Shown here: positions 55,429-63,786 of the stretch, piece by piece | How positions within the stretch are numbered: position 1 is the stretch's first letter | Layout: each line of letters starts with the position of its first letter | Assembly: GCA_945861705.1 (NCBI GenBank) | Contig: CAMAVM010000003.1 | Location: 62,001 to 126,000, forward strand | DNA length: 64,000 nucleotides | Direction: 5' to 3' | From: Methylomagnum ishizawai | GTDB lineage: Bacteria; Pseudomonadota; Gammaproteobacteria; Methylococcales; Methylomonadaceae | Made by a program: the position numbers and the translations under genes | Notes under the pieces: generated by a model | Told to the model about the DNA's origin: nothing | The model's input: the letters and a program-made list of their open reading frames with translations, nothing else | The model's database searches: none

Positions 55429-56493
55429 ATGATAAGGTTTTATTGCCAATGCGGGACTGAGATTTTCTTTGAAAACAGCCATTGTGCTGTGTGTGGCAAG
55501 GTTTTGGGATTCGACCCGAAACGACAAAATTTGTTGGCGTTGCAAGCCCATGAAGACAATATCTGGTTCTCTGTCACCACAAGCAGGCGTTATAGGCTTT
55601 GCTCACTGAGGCAGGATTTGGGTTGTAACTGGTTAATTCCAGTCCAGCAAAGTGACAGCCAATGCTTGTCCTGCCACCTGACACGCACCATTCCCACCCT
55701 GACCTTGCAACGTAACCACACGCGCTGGCAAAGCTTGGAACAGACCAAAAGAAGGGCTTTGTATACCATCCTGCGGTTGGGTTTAGCGTTTAACAGTTCT
55801 ACCAATAGCTCCAGTTGTTCGGTTACTACGCCGCTTCCACCCCTTATTTTCGACTTCCTCGAAGACCAGCAGTCGAATTCGGAGGTAGGCCTGGATTTTG
55901 TTTATAGCGGCCACAGCAATGGCGTAATTACCATCAATGCGGCGGAAGCTGACGATAGCTTTCGTGCCGCCAACCGCGAACTCATGAATGAAATCTATCG
56001 AACCTTACTGGGGCATTTTAGGCATGAATTGGGGCATTATTATGGCCTGTTGCTTAAAAATGATGACAGAACATTCAACGAGTATCAGCAACTATTTGGG
56101 GATGAAAACCAAGATTACAAAGCTGCACTTGAACATTACTATGCCGAAGGAGCCAGGGACGATTGGCGGGAAAGTTTTATCAGTGCCTATGCTTCCGCCC
56201 ATCCCCAGGAAGACTGGGCGGAAACCTGGGCGCACTACTTGCATATCAGCGACACCTTAGAAACTGCCCAGGCTTATCAGGTCATGAGTTGCAATCCAGT
56301 CGGCTTTGCATTTGAAAGGGAATTGTCCGAGTGGGCTAATCTGTCGGTAATACTGAACGCCTTGAACCGTAGCATGGGTGTTGACGATGCCTATCCTTTC
56401 GTCATTACGCCAATCATTGGGCAAAAGCTGAATTTTATAGACCGTCTCGTAAAGGCTTGGCAAGTGAACGGTCATAATGCGGCAAGGCAATAA
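55429..56493 (+). CDS. Putative zinc-binding metallopeptidase with zinc ribbon
   Basis: The 354-residue protein has an N-terminal zinc ribbon (CQCG near the start and CAVCG) plus a second Cys pair (CLSCHL, about residues 80-85). The catalytic helix is GHFRHELGHYYG, an HExxH motif, with downstream PQEDWAETWAHYLHI supplying the third ligand. It matches the bacterial zinc-binding metallopeptidase family often found with ATP-grasp/alpha-E genes. Its last 59 bases overlap the 3' end of the convergent Anbu gene. No signal peptide, so it acts in the cytosol. Confidence 0.85.
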   Translation: MIRFYCQCGTEIFFENSHCAVCGKVLGFDPKRQNLLALQAHEDNIWFSVTTSRRYRLCSLRQDLGCNWLIPVQQSDSQCLSCHLTRTIPTLTLQRNHTRWQSLEQTKRRALYTILRLGLAFNSSTNSSSCSVTTPLPPLIFDFLEDQQSNSEVGLDFVYSGHSNGVITINAAEADDSFRAANRELMNEIYRTLLGHFRHELGHYYGLLLKNDDRTFNEYQQLFGDENQDYKAALEHYYAEGARDDWRESFISAYASAHPQEDWAETWAHYLHISDTLETAQAYQVMSCNPVGFAFERELSEWANLSVILNALNRSMGVDDAYPFVITPIIGQKLNFIDRLVKAWQVNGHNAARQ

Positions 56494-57190
56494 AGGCGTT
56501 ACGCAATTCCTCGTGCCAACGGCGTTTCAGTAATAACAGGTACTCGTCGTCAGCGTCAAAGCAATAGTATTCTTCAAAGCAGAAACTGTCCTTGCGGTAA
56601 ACCAGGAGTTCTACTGGCGATCCGACGCTGGCATTGCTGCGTATCGTAGAATCCATTGAAATCAGGCTACACAGACCCGCTTCATCGAGCGGTGTGGACA
56701 TTTTTACGAACCGATCCAGAATCGGCTTGCCGTATTTGCTTTCGCCGATCTGGAGGTAGGGAGTTTGCCTGGACGTGGTGATGCTGTTGCCTTCAGCGTA
56801 AATCAGGTAAGCGCCTGGAGGCTCTGCGCCGACCTGTCCGGCGATAATAAAGGTCGCGGTCGCATTAAAACTGGATTGCCCACCTTCTTCAGTATGCCGT
56901 TTTTGTTTCTCGATGCTGACCCGCCCCAGATAATCGGCGGCTTCAGACAAATACTGCATGGAATTGAGATTGACCAAGGCGTTTTCGCGCTTATCGCGCC
57001 GCAACTGCTCAACTACGGCTTGCGTCGTAGCCAAATTGCCAGCGCTCAACAAGATCAGTTTACGATCTTCCAAGGTAGCAAAAACGTGCATTTTGCTGTA
57101 GATGCTGACATTGTCGATTCCCGCATTCGTGCGGGAGTCAGAAGTCAACACCAAACCTTCATCGACCGAAACCGCGATGCAATAGGTCAT
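56435..57190 (-). CDS. Anbu: proteasome-like (HslV-related) N-terminal nucleophile peptidase
   Basis: The 251-residue protein starts MTYCIAVSVDEGLVLTSDSRTNAGIDN, so removal of Met exposes the catalytic Thr. Asp and Ser/Arg residues of the proteasome-beta fold follow in SDSR and SAGNLATTQAV, and IIAGQVGAEPPGAYLIYAEGN matches Anbu. Anbu is an ancestral-type proteasome subunit normally encoded with ATP-grasp, alpha-E and transglutaminase genes; no transglutaminase is seen here. GGAG precedes the start. It lies 169 bases downstream of the response regulator on the same strand. Confidence 0.92.
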   Translation of the reverse strand: MTYCIAVSVDEGLVLTSDSRTNAGIDNVSIYSKMHVFATLEDRKLILLSAGNLATTQAVVEQLRRDKRENALVNLNSMQYLSEAADYLGRVSIEKQKRHTEEGGQSSFNATATFIIAGQVGAEPPGAYLIYAEGNSITTSRQTPYLQIGESKYGKPILDRFVKMSTPLDEAGLCSLISMDSTIRSNASVGSPVELLVYRKDSFCFEEYYCFDADDEYLLLLKRRWHEELRNAFIALPHYDRSLAKPLRDGL

Positions 57191-57359
57191 GTCCGTTTAA
57201 TCTCCAAAATATATATAGCAAGGAATTAGTCTACCCTAAATCGGCTATTTTTGCCCGTCATCACAAAAGATAAATTGAGATTTTTAAGGATGGTGAACAC
57301 GGTGTTATTACGTCCCTTCTATGCTCTTTTTGTAACATTAGTATAAGCTGGATTTCTCG

Positions 57360-58334
57360 CTATTCTGTTTGCATGGTCTCCGACACTGCGCTTAAATTGC
57401 TAGTCCGTTGTAAAGCGACAGACACGGCAGCAGCACGGGTGACAACACCCAGCTTTTCAAAAATGTGTTCCAGGTGCTTATTGACGGTACGTGAGCTTCC
57501 TCCCAAAATAAGTCCTACTTCCTTATTGGTTTTGCCCCTGGAAATCCACATGAGAATTTCTGCTTCCCGCGAGGTTAGTCCCAAAGAATTTTTGACTGCA
57601 TCGAGATTCCAATTCCCCGAACGCTTCTCCAGCAGTAGCAAATATTCTTGAAGATCATGGCAAGGTGTTAACTTTAAGGAGAAGTGAATTCCACCCCTAG
57701 TGCTTTCAAAAGCAACATGTTCGGCATTTTCTGATTTAGTTAGTTGTGATTTAACCCATTCAAATAGGGGTGTTGGCAGCGGTGAGCCGATTTTTATATT
57801 TTCTGGTAACATCGGCAATTGCAGGAATTCACACAGCCAGCGCGATCCGGCAAGAGGTAGCCACGTAATGCTACCACCCGCATTAATAGCCAACGCCGAA
57901 AACAAGCCATTGTTCAACGCATTTTCAACGCGCTGGATAGTCCGTGCTTGTTTTAGCTGGGCTTCAACCCGCGCTAGCACTTCGGGTGGACGAATGGGTT
58001 TGACCAGATAATCCACCGCACCTTCACCAAAACCGCGCAACAAATCATCCAATTCACTCAGTGCAGTCATGAATAGCACAGGGATTGCGGCAGTTTTGGG
58101 ATCAGATTTAAGACGATTGCACGTTTCATAACCGTCGATACCCGGCATCATCACATCCAGCAAAATAATATCCGGTTTTAAGTACGCAATCTGTTCCAAT
58201 GCCGATAAGCCATCAGTTGCGACCAAAACCCGATAACCGGATTCTGCAAGCGTATCCGACAATAAGGCCAAATTTTCCGGCGTGTCATCGACGATCATTA
58301 CAGTGTCTTTTTTGGTGGTGAATTCATTGGTCAT
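57360..58334 (-). CDS. Response regulator with LuxR-type output domain
   Basis: The 324-residue protein has a receiver domain (about 10-130; phospho-acceptor Asp in LLDVMMPGIDGYE, then MTALSE and KPI). A middle region (about 135-245) follows, of no recognised family, and then a LuxR/NarL helix-turn-helix (about 255-315; LTSREAEILMWISRGKTNKEVGLILGGSSRTVNKHLEHIFEKLGV). It overlaps the end of the hybrid kinase gene by 11 bases, so it is its cognate partner. The likely targets are the neighbouring urea or Anbu genes, which is inference. Confidence 0.9.
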   Translation of the reverse strand: MTNEFTTKKDTVMIVDDTPENLALLSDTLAESGYRVLVATDGLSALEQIAYLKPDIILLDVMMPGIDGYETCNRLKSDPKTAAIPVLFMTALSELDDLLRGFGEGAVDYLVKPIRPPEVLARVEAQLKQARTIQRVENALNNGLFSALAINAGGSITWLPLAGSRWLCEFLQLPMLPENIKIGSPLPTPLFEWVKSQLTKSENAEHVAFESTRGGIHFSLKLTPCHDLQEYLLLLEKRSGNWNLDAVKNSLGLTSREAEILMWISRGKTNKEVGLILGGSSRTVNKHLEHIFEKLGVVTRAAAVSVALQRTSNLSAVSETMQTE

Positions 58335-61300
58335 GGCTGTCTGCTTTCTCAGGGGTCAGATTGATGAGCGTTTTGAGTTCGGCAAGGCGGAATTCGTTGC
58401 TTAGCGATAACAGGCGTTGATAGTAATCCTCATGCTCTGGACGGGTTTGGCTTATTTCAGACAAATATTGATTAAGCCCAAAGAGATCACCAATACGGAC
58501 ATGGGCGATAATGGTTTCCATAATGTCCGAAGGCGGTAGGTTTTCAGACCCTGAAGGCAGCCATTTATCTTGTATGGTTTTAACGTCGCCTTGATAATTC
58601 CAATTAAGCCCAAGATGCAGCTTGAGCTTATAAAGTAGTTCCTGTACCTGCAAAGGTTTTGCCAGAAAATCGTTGCAACCCGCATTGATGGCATTCACAC
58701 GGTCGGAAGGATAGGCGTTTGAGGTCAATACTATAATAGGTAGTAGATAGCTGCTTTGTCTTAATTTTTCAGCGGTTTCAAGGCCATTCATGTCGGGCAT
58801 GGACAGGTCAAGCAAAACAATATCAGGGGGACTTTCCTGGACAATACGGAGACAGGCTTTGCCAGAATCGGCCTCAAACAGGGAAAACCCTAAGGGTTCT
58901 AAAATATCGGTAATCATCTGGCGATGTTCTGGCTGGTCATCCACCACCAGGACTTTCTTTACGCTTTCCTGATAGCCGATAATTTGTTGTTCACCCGGTT
59001 TTTCTTTATCGCCGCCCAAATTGGCAAGATAAAGGCGCACGGTAAATATGGTACCTTGGTTTAGGATACTGTCAACAATCAATTCGCCACCCATGATTTC
59101 AGTCAGGACTTTGCTGATGGTCAACCCTAAGCCACTGCCAGGAATCATATTTTCCTGAGCTAACTGAGCGAAGGGTTGGAAAATATTTTGTAGCTGTTCC
59201 TGATCTATACCTGCACCAGTATCAATGATTTGAAATGTAGTTACGCCACAACTGTAGCCAACCCTGAATATCACTTCGCCTTGCTTAGTGAATTTGATGG
59301 CATTGCCCAGCAAATTAATCAAAATCTGTCCCACCCGTTTTTCATCCCCGCGCACCCGTTGCGGCAGCGTGTTCATAATCTGGCAGCTAAAGACCAAGCC
59401 TTTGTCTTCAGCCTGGGGCTTGAAAATGCTAAGCAAGTGTTCGATAAAATTGGGGAAATCGATAATGTCTTTATTCAGTTCAAACTTACAGGCTTCAATC
59501 CGGGCGATATCGAGAATATCTTCAATCAATGAAGATAAATGCTCACCGCTGCGTTTTAAGATTGCTACCGCTTGCCTTCGATGGGCAGGGATGGACGGGT
59601 CTTTATGCAGGATGTAGGCATAGCCAATGATGCTATTTAATGGCGTGCGTATCTCATGGCTCATATTGCTAAGGAAGCGGCTTTTTGCGGAGTTTGCCTT
59701 GTCTGCCGCTTTGGTGGCTTCCTGCAATTTGGCATCGGTTTTTTTGTGTTCGGCGATCTCCATCAAGAGTCGCTGGGTTTGTTTGGCTGTTTCATCCTGA
59801 GCAACCCGTCGGCTTTCGTCATTCAATATCAACCACCATGTACACAGACCGATAAACACCAGCATTGATGAATAAACTTTGACAAAATTACTGAGTAATA
59901 GGTTGAATGATTGCAGATATTGTTGTGCGCCCAATAAATCTTGGTAATAAATAATGCCAATGAAAACACTGGTTAAGATAGTAAGGAAGGTGAATAACAA
60001 GCTAAACCGTATCAACCGCAATCTGGACAACAACGTAAGGCTATTGGGCAAGCACGATTTAGCTAGGCTTTCCAGGTAATCGTCCAACCGGAAGCCTGGT
60101 TTGCAGGCATCCATGCAGCTTGAATCCAGAGTGCAGCAAAGCGAGCAGATACTGCCTTCATAAAAAGGACAATACGCTGTATCTTCCCGCTCGAAATGGT
60201 TGCCGCAGATGGTGCATTGGCTAAGTTTGTCTTGATTTTTATGCGAATGGTAACGGGTCAGATAGCGCTTTCGCCCATACAGCTTTGCGATACAAGGCAC
60301 CAACAGGAACGCCAAACCCAAAGCAATGAATGCAGAAAACGCCTGGGCATAATTGCCAAATAAACCCAAATAAGCCAAGATTGAAATAACTGATGCAAAC
60401 AACGTCGAGAGCGTACCGACCGGATTCAGGTCAGGCAAATACGCACGTTTGAACTCGACGGTTTTGGGGCTGAGACCCAAGGGCTTGTTAATCAATAAAT
60501 CAGCAGCGACTGCGCTGATCCAGGCGATTGATATGTTTGAAAATAACCCTAAGACTTTTTCCAGTGCGCTAAAGACACCAAATTCCATTAGCAATAAGGC
60601 TATAGAAACATTGAAAAATAGCCAGATAACCCGTCCGGGATGACTGTGGGTCAAGCGTGAAAAAAAATTAGACCATGCCAAAGAACCCGCATAAGCATTG
60701 GTGACGTTAATTTTGATTTGTGAAATGATGACGAATAAAGTCGTCACCGCCAACGCCGTTCGGCTGTTTTCAAACAAGCTGCTGTATGCAATCAGGTACA
60801 TTTGCGTCGGCTCATGGGCATGGGCAGGCGCAATGCCGTGACGGATAGCAAGATGGGCAAGCAATGCGCCGCCGATCTGCCTTAACATGCCGAATACAAT
60901 CCAGCCAGGCCCAGCAGCCAACGTTGCTGCCCACCAACGGAATCGGTTTTGTTGGGTAAGTTCTGGCATGAACCGGAGAAAATCCACCTGCTCCCCAATC
61001 TGGGCCACCATCGAAAACGCGATGGTGGTTGCGCTGCCAAATAACAACCAGTTAAAGCCTTGGCCGCTTTCGGCAATCCAGAAATAGGTCTGCAACGTCA
61101 TGATGGCTTCGGGTTCGCGCACAAATACAGCAACGTAAGGCGTTACCAATAACAACAGCCACAGCGGCTGAGTCCACAATTGCAATCGACTGATCGTCGT
61201 AATGCCAAACGTAACCAACGGAATGACAGTGACAGCACTGACAATATGCGCTAACGCAATAGGAATATGGAAATACATCTCGATAGCCAATGACATGATG

Positions 61301-61638
61301 GAGGCTTCGAGCGCAAACAAGGTAAACGTAAAGAAAGCGTATATCAGCGAAGTGACTGTCGAACCGATATAGCCAAACCCGGCACTGCGGGTCAGCAGGT
61401 CAATATCAATGTTGTAGCGGGCGGCGTAATAACTGATCGGAAAGCTGGTGATGAAAATGATGATGCCAACCGCAATAATCGCCCAAACCGCGTTGGTGAA
61501 ACCATAATTAATCGACAAAAACCCGCCTATCGCCTCCAATACCAGGAATGAAGTCGAGCCGAAAGCCGTGTTTGCAACCTGAAATTCCGACCATTTACGG
61601 AAGGTTCTGGGCGCAAACCGCAACGCGTAATCCTCCAT
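58324..61638 (-). CDS. Hybrid histidine kinase fused to an NCS1-type transporter domain
   Basis: The 1104-residue protein joins an NCS1 (cytosine/purine/allantoin permease-like) domain of about twelve helices (1-460), a Cys-rich zinc-binding segment with repeated C-x2-C pairs (about 470-515), two more helices, a coiled coil, HisKA (NMSHEIRTPLNSIIGY), HATPase (GSGLGLTISK) and a receiver (DIVLLDLSMPDMNG). It probably senses a nucleobase- or urea-like compound at the membrane. The ATG at 61638 is the first available, but coding similarity (NIRRDYNAWVADET) continues upstream to about 61701, where no standard start exists. A sigma-54 promoter lies just beyond. Confidence 0.9.
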   Translation of the reverse strand: MEDYALRFAPRTFRKWSEFQVANTAFGSTSFLVLEAIGGFLSINYGFTNAVWAIIAVGIIIFITSFPISYYAARYNIDIDLLTRSAGFGYIGSTVTSLIYAFFTFTLFALEASIMSLAIEMYFHIPIALAHIVSAVTVIPLVTFGITTISRLQLWTQPLWLLLLVTPYVAVFVREPEAIMTLQTYFWIAESGQGFNWLLFGSATTIAFSMVAQIGEQVDFLRFMPELTQQNRFRWWAATLAAGPGWIVFGMLRQIGGALLAHLAIRHGIAPAHAHEPTQMYLIAYSSLFENSRTALAVTTLFVIISQIKINVTNAYAGSLAWSNFFSRLTHSHPGRVIWLFFNVSIALLLMEFGVFSALEKVLGLFSNISIAWISAVAADLLINKPLGLSPKTVEFKRAYLPDLNPVGTLSTLFASVISILAYLGLFGNYAQAFSAFIALGLAFLLVPCIAKLYGRKRYLTRYHSHKNQDKLSQCTICGNHFEREDTAYCPFYEGSICSLCCTLDSSCMDACKPGFRLDDYLESLAKSCLPNSLTLLSRLRLIRFSLLFTFLTILTSVFIGIIYYQDLLGAQQYLQSFNLLLSNFVKVYSSMLVFIGLCTWWLILNDESRRVAQDETAKQTQRLLMEIAEHKKTDAKLQEATKAADKANSAKSRFLSNMSHEIRTPLNSIIGYAYILHKDPSIPAHRRQAVAILKRSGEHLSSLIEDILDIARIEACKFELNKDIIDFPNFIEHLLSIFKPQAEDKGLVFSCQIMNTLPQRVRGDEKRVGQILINLLGNAIKFTKQGEVIFRVGYSCGVTTFQIIDTGAGIDQEQLQNIFQPFAQLAQENMIPGSGLGLTISKVLTEIMGGELIVDSILNQGTIFTVRLYLANLGGDKEKPGEQQIIGYQESVKKVLVVDDQPEHRQMITDILEPLGFSLFEADSGKACLRIVQESPPDIVLLDLSMPDMNGLETAEKLRQSSYLLPIIVLTSNAYPSDRVNAINAGCNDFLAKPLQVQELLYKLKLHLGLNWNYQGDVKTIQDKWLPSGSENLPPSDIMETIIAHVRIGDLFGLNQYLSEISQTRPEHEDYYQRLLSLSNEFRLAELKTLINLTPEKADSHDQ

Positions 61639-61741
61639 GGTCTCATCTGCGACCCAGGCGTTATAGTCACGGCGGATATTGGAGATATTTTGATGGATTA
61701 TTGCTTCCCTAAACAGCCTAGTTAGTAACTGTTACAAAAAA

Positions 61742-61757
61742 AGCAATAAATATGCCA
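61742..61757 (-). promoter_or_regulatory. Sigma-54 (RpoN) promoter of the sensor kinase operon
   Basis: On the minus strand TGGCAT-N5-TTGCT fits the -24/-12 consensus, with GG and GC separated by exactly 10 bases (61756-61755 and 61744-61743) and a T-rich stretch after the -12 element. The start point would be near 61731, about 20 bases before an AGGGAA ribosome-binding-like sequence at 61710-61705. This suits RpoN/NtrC control of the kinase, regulator and perhaps Anbu. Confidence 0.65.
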
Positions 61758-61929
61758 GACACGCAGCTAGGTAATCGCCAGGAATACCGCTTTATTTGCC
61801 ATCCCCGAAAGGTTAGTAATTCCAAAATGGTGCATCCATGAACCATTATTGTGCATAACTGTATAAGTGAAGTGCTAGAACAGTTAGTCTTTGCAACATG
61901 AAGCCAATAGCAAAATGGCGCGAGCCTTT

Positions 61930-62853
61930 TCAGCCCACCAAATCAGGGAGCAACGAAACAATCGCGCTTTTGATGGCTGTTGCCGCATTCTGAAGGTTGC
62001 CCTGTTCTTCACCATTCATTTCAGGGTGTAAATGGCGAAGGATACCGTTTCGTCCCACCACAACCGGGATGCTGAAACAGTTGTCCTTAACGCCCATCCA
62101 TTCGTTGAATCGAGTAGATAAGGGCATAGTGCAGTTTTGGTCAAACACAATGGCTTCAATAACCATGCAGGTTGCGGTTGCAATCGCATGGTCGGTGTAA
62201 CCTTTGAGACGAAAGACTTCAAATCCTGCTTCGATCACCTGATTGAAAAGTTCCCGATGGCGAGGGGTATCGCGGATACGCTCACCACCCGCTTCGGCGC
62301 TGCTTAGGATGGGAAATTGGTTCGGGCCGTGTTCGCCTAGTATATAAGTACGAAGGTCATCGGGGTGGATATGCAATTCCTGTGAAAGCAAGGTGCGGAA
62401 ACGGGCGGAATCAACCAATGTCCCGACACCCATCACCCGATTGTGTAGGAAACCCGACAATTTTGTTGCCGCATAAGTCATCACATCCACCGGATTAGTG
62501 ACAATAATAAAGATGGCATTTGGATTATTGGCTGCGAGTGTGGGAATCAATTCCCTGAACATAGCGGCGTTATTTTCACCCAGTTGCATCCGGGAAGTGA
62601 TGATTTCACCTTCAACCGCAACAGATGCTGTAATAATAATGATGTCCGCGCCCGTGACTTGACTATTGCTGCACGCTTCTATGTGCATTGGCCGCGAGCA
62701 AAACGCCAAGGTGTGCTGCAAGTCAAGCGCATCGCCTTTTGCTTTTTCAGGGTTGCGCCCCGCGATCACCAGATGGTCACAAAATTGCTTGAGAACCAAG
62801 GCATAAGCAATGTTGATTCCGACACGTCCAGTTCCAATGATGGCGATTTTCAT
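61930..62853 (-). CDS. Lactate/malate dehydrogenase family protein
   Basis: The 307-residue NAD-dependent 2-hydroxyacid dehydrogenase has the Rossmann motif IIGTGRVGINIAYAL, VTNPVDVMTY, the substrate-binding VDSARFRTLLS and the catalytic His in LGEHGPNQFP. The specificity loop (ITASVAVEGEIITSRMQ) is two residues longer than usual and has neither the Gln of lactate nor the Arg of malate dehydrogenases at a clear position, so the substrate is uncertain. AAGG precedes the start. It stands alone, transcribed toward the kinase promoter. Confidence 0.85.
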   Translation of the reverse strand: MKIAIIGTGRVGINIAYALVLKQFCDHLVIAGRNPEKAKGDALDLQHTLAFCSRPMHIEACSNSQVTGADIIIITASVAVEGEIITSRMQLGENNAAMFRELIPTLAANNPNAIFIIVTNPVDVMTYAATKLSGFLHNRVMGVGTLVDSARFRTLLSQELHIHPDDLRTYILGEHGPNQFPILSSAEAGGERIRDTPRHRELFNQVIEAGFEVFRLKGYTDHAIATATCMVIEAIVFDQNCTMPLSTRFNEWMGVKDNCFSIPVVVGRNGILRHLHPEMNGEEQGNLQNAATAIKSAIVSLLPDLVG

Positions 62854-63006
62854 GGCTACCTTAGCTTACGTTTGGTTATAGGTATTTCAAGACCTGTGCA
62901 TTCATTAATGGGATCTTTATTTTGATCGCCCAATTAAAAGCACAACCTCGTAGGTCTAAACGCCGTCTATTCACCATTTAATCCGGCATGATAACTATGC
63001 GGTTTG

Positions 63007-63168
63007 TCAATACTCGTCATTTGTTGCGGAAGACGGATAATTGTCCGTCGAGCAAAGTGATTGCTGGTTTGGGTCACTGAATTGTGAACAAGGGTTAGAT
63101 GAAACAATTTCAATTTCCAACATCATAAACATCAGAATCACTAGGGTTAAAAAACCAAATGCCTGCAT
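63007..63168 (-). CDS. Probable small exported or membrane peptide (53 residues)
   Basis: An ATG at 63168 is preceded by an unusually strong ribosome-binding site (GAGAGGA, 7-base spacer). The frame gives a hydrophobic N-terminal segment (MQAFGFLTLVILMFMMLEIEIV) of signal-anchor length, then a short Ser/Asn/Asp-rich tail with two Cys, ending at TGA 63007. I know no family. The ribosome-binding site and the membrane-segment layout make it more than a chance frame. Confidence 0.5.
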   Translation of the reverse strand: MQAFGFLTLVILMFMMLEIEIVSSNPCSQFSDPNQQSLCSTDNYPSSATNDEY

Positions 63169-63182
63169 GGTTGCATCCTCTC

Positions 63183-63560
63183 GGTTAACGGTTTAGCCAA
63201 TGCATGGGTTTAATGAGGGCTGCCCCACATCCTAAACGCAGCCAACCCATACATTTAAGAAATAAGCATTATTTATGCCAGCCATTAAAGCCTTAATTCA
63301 TCAGCATTTTGGCAAGTGGTCACGGTAACCTGACTAATACCGTCAACTTGAGTGTCAATTATTTGTAAGTGCCTATACCCGCTTGGTATTAATGTAGGCT
63401 ATGTCACCGTTAAATATGGAATTTTTTATCTGCTTCTCCAGTCGAACGCTGTGGTTTCAATAACTAAATATAAGCCAATCTGACTTTTACACACATTGTC
63501 ACGGTCACCGATAAGCTATTGCGTTCTGCCAGAATGGTCTAGCATGAGCCATAATTCATC
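63183..63560. other. Non-coding region with repeated GTCACGGT motifs
   Basis: No gene is seen. GTCACGGTAACC (63321-63332) and GTCACGGTCACC (63498-63509) are near-identical imperfect palindromes about 177 bases apart, with a third, inverted half-copy (GTCACCGT, 63403-63410) between them. They could be binding sites for one regulator governing the small minus-strand ORF and the plus-strand ORF near cas1. Confidence 0.35.
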
Positions 63561-63575
63561 TGATGAGGAATATTT

Positions 63576-63719
63576 ATGTTAAGTTTAACTTTCCAAGACG
63601 GCTTAGATAAGGTTCGCAACCAATTACCGTCGGTTATTGCTGATTTCAGCATAAATTCAGAAAATCACCGTGCAATGGTTTTGAAGTGGCAAGAATACGC
63701 TGATAGCCGTTTACTTTAA
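63576..63719 (+). CDS. Possible small ORF upstream of cas1 (47 residues)
   Basis: The ATG at 63576 has GAGGAA 6 bases upstream and opens a 47-residue frame ending at TAA 63719. The product is soluble and helix-prone (DGLDKVRNQLPSVIADF, MVLKWQEYADSRLL). I recognise no family. It lies 67 bases before cas1 on the same strand and could be the first gene of that transcript. Confidence 0.45.
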   Translation: MLSLTFQDGLDKVRNQLPSVIADFSINSENHRAMVLKWQEYADSRLL

Positions 63720-63786
63720 GTCGAAGGCAAACGGTTTATCAAATGAGTAAACACACAAATTGCCCACGCTATCCAAAAGGCTAATT

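Noticed and set aside
62854-63786. CRISPR array upstream of cas1
   Set aside because: No regularly spaced ~28-base repeats are present; the only repeated motif is the 12-base GTCACGGT type.
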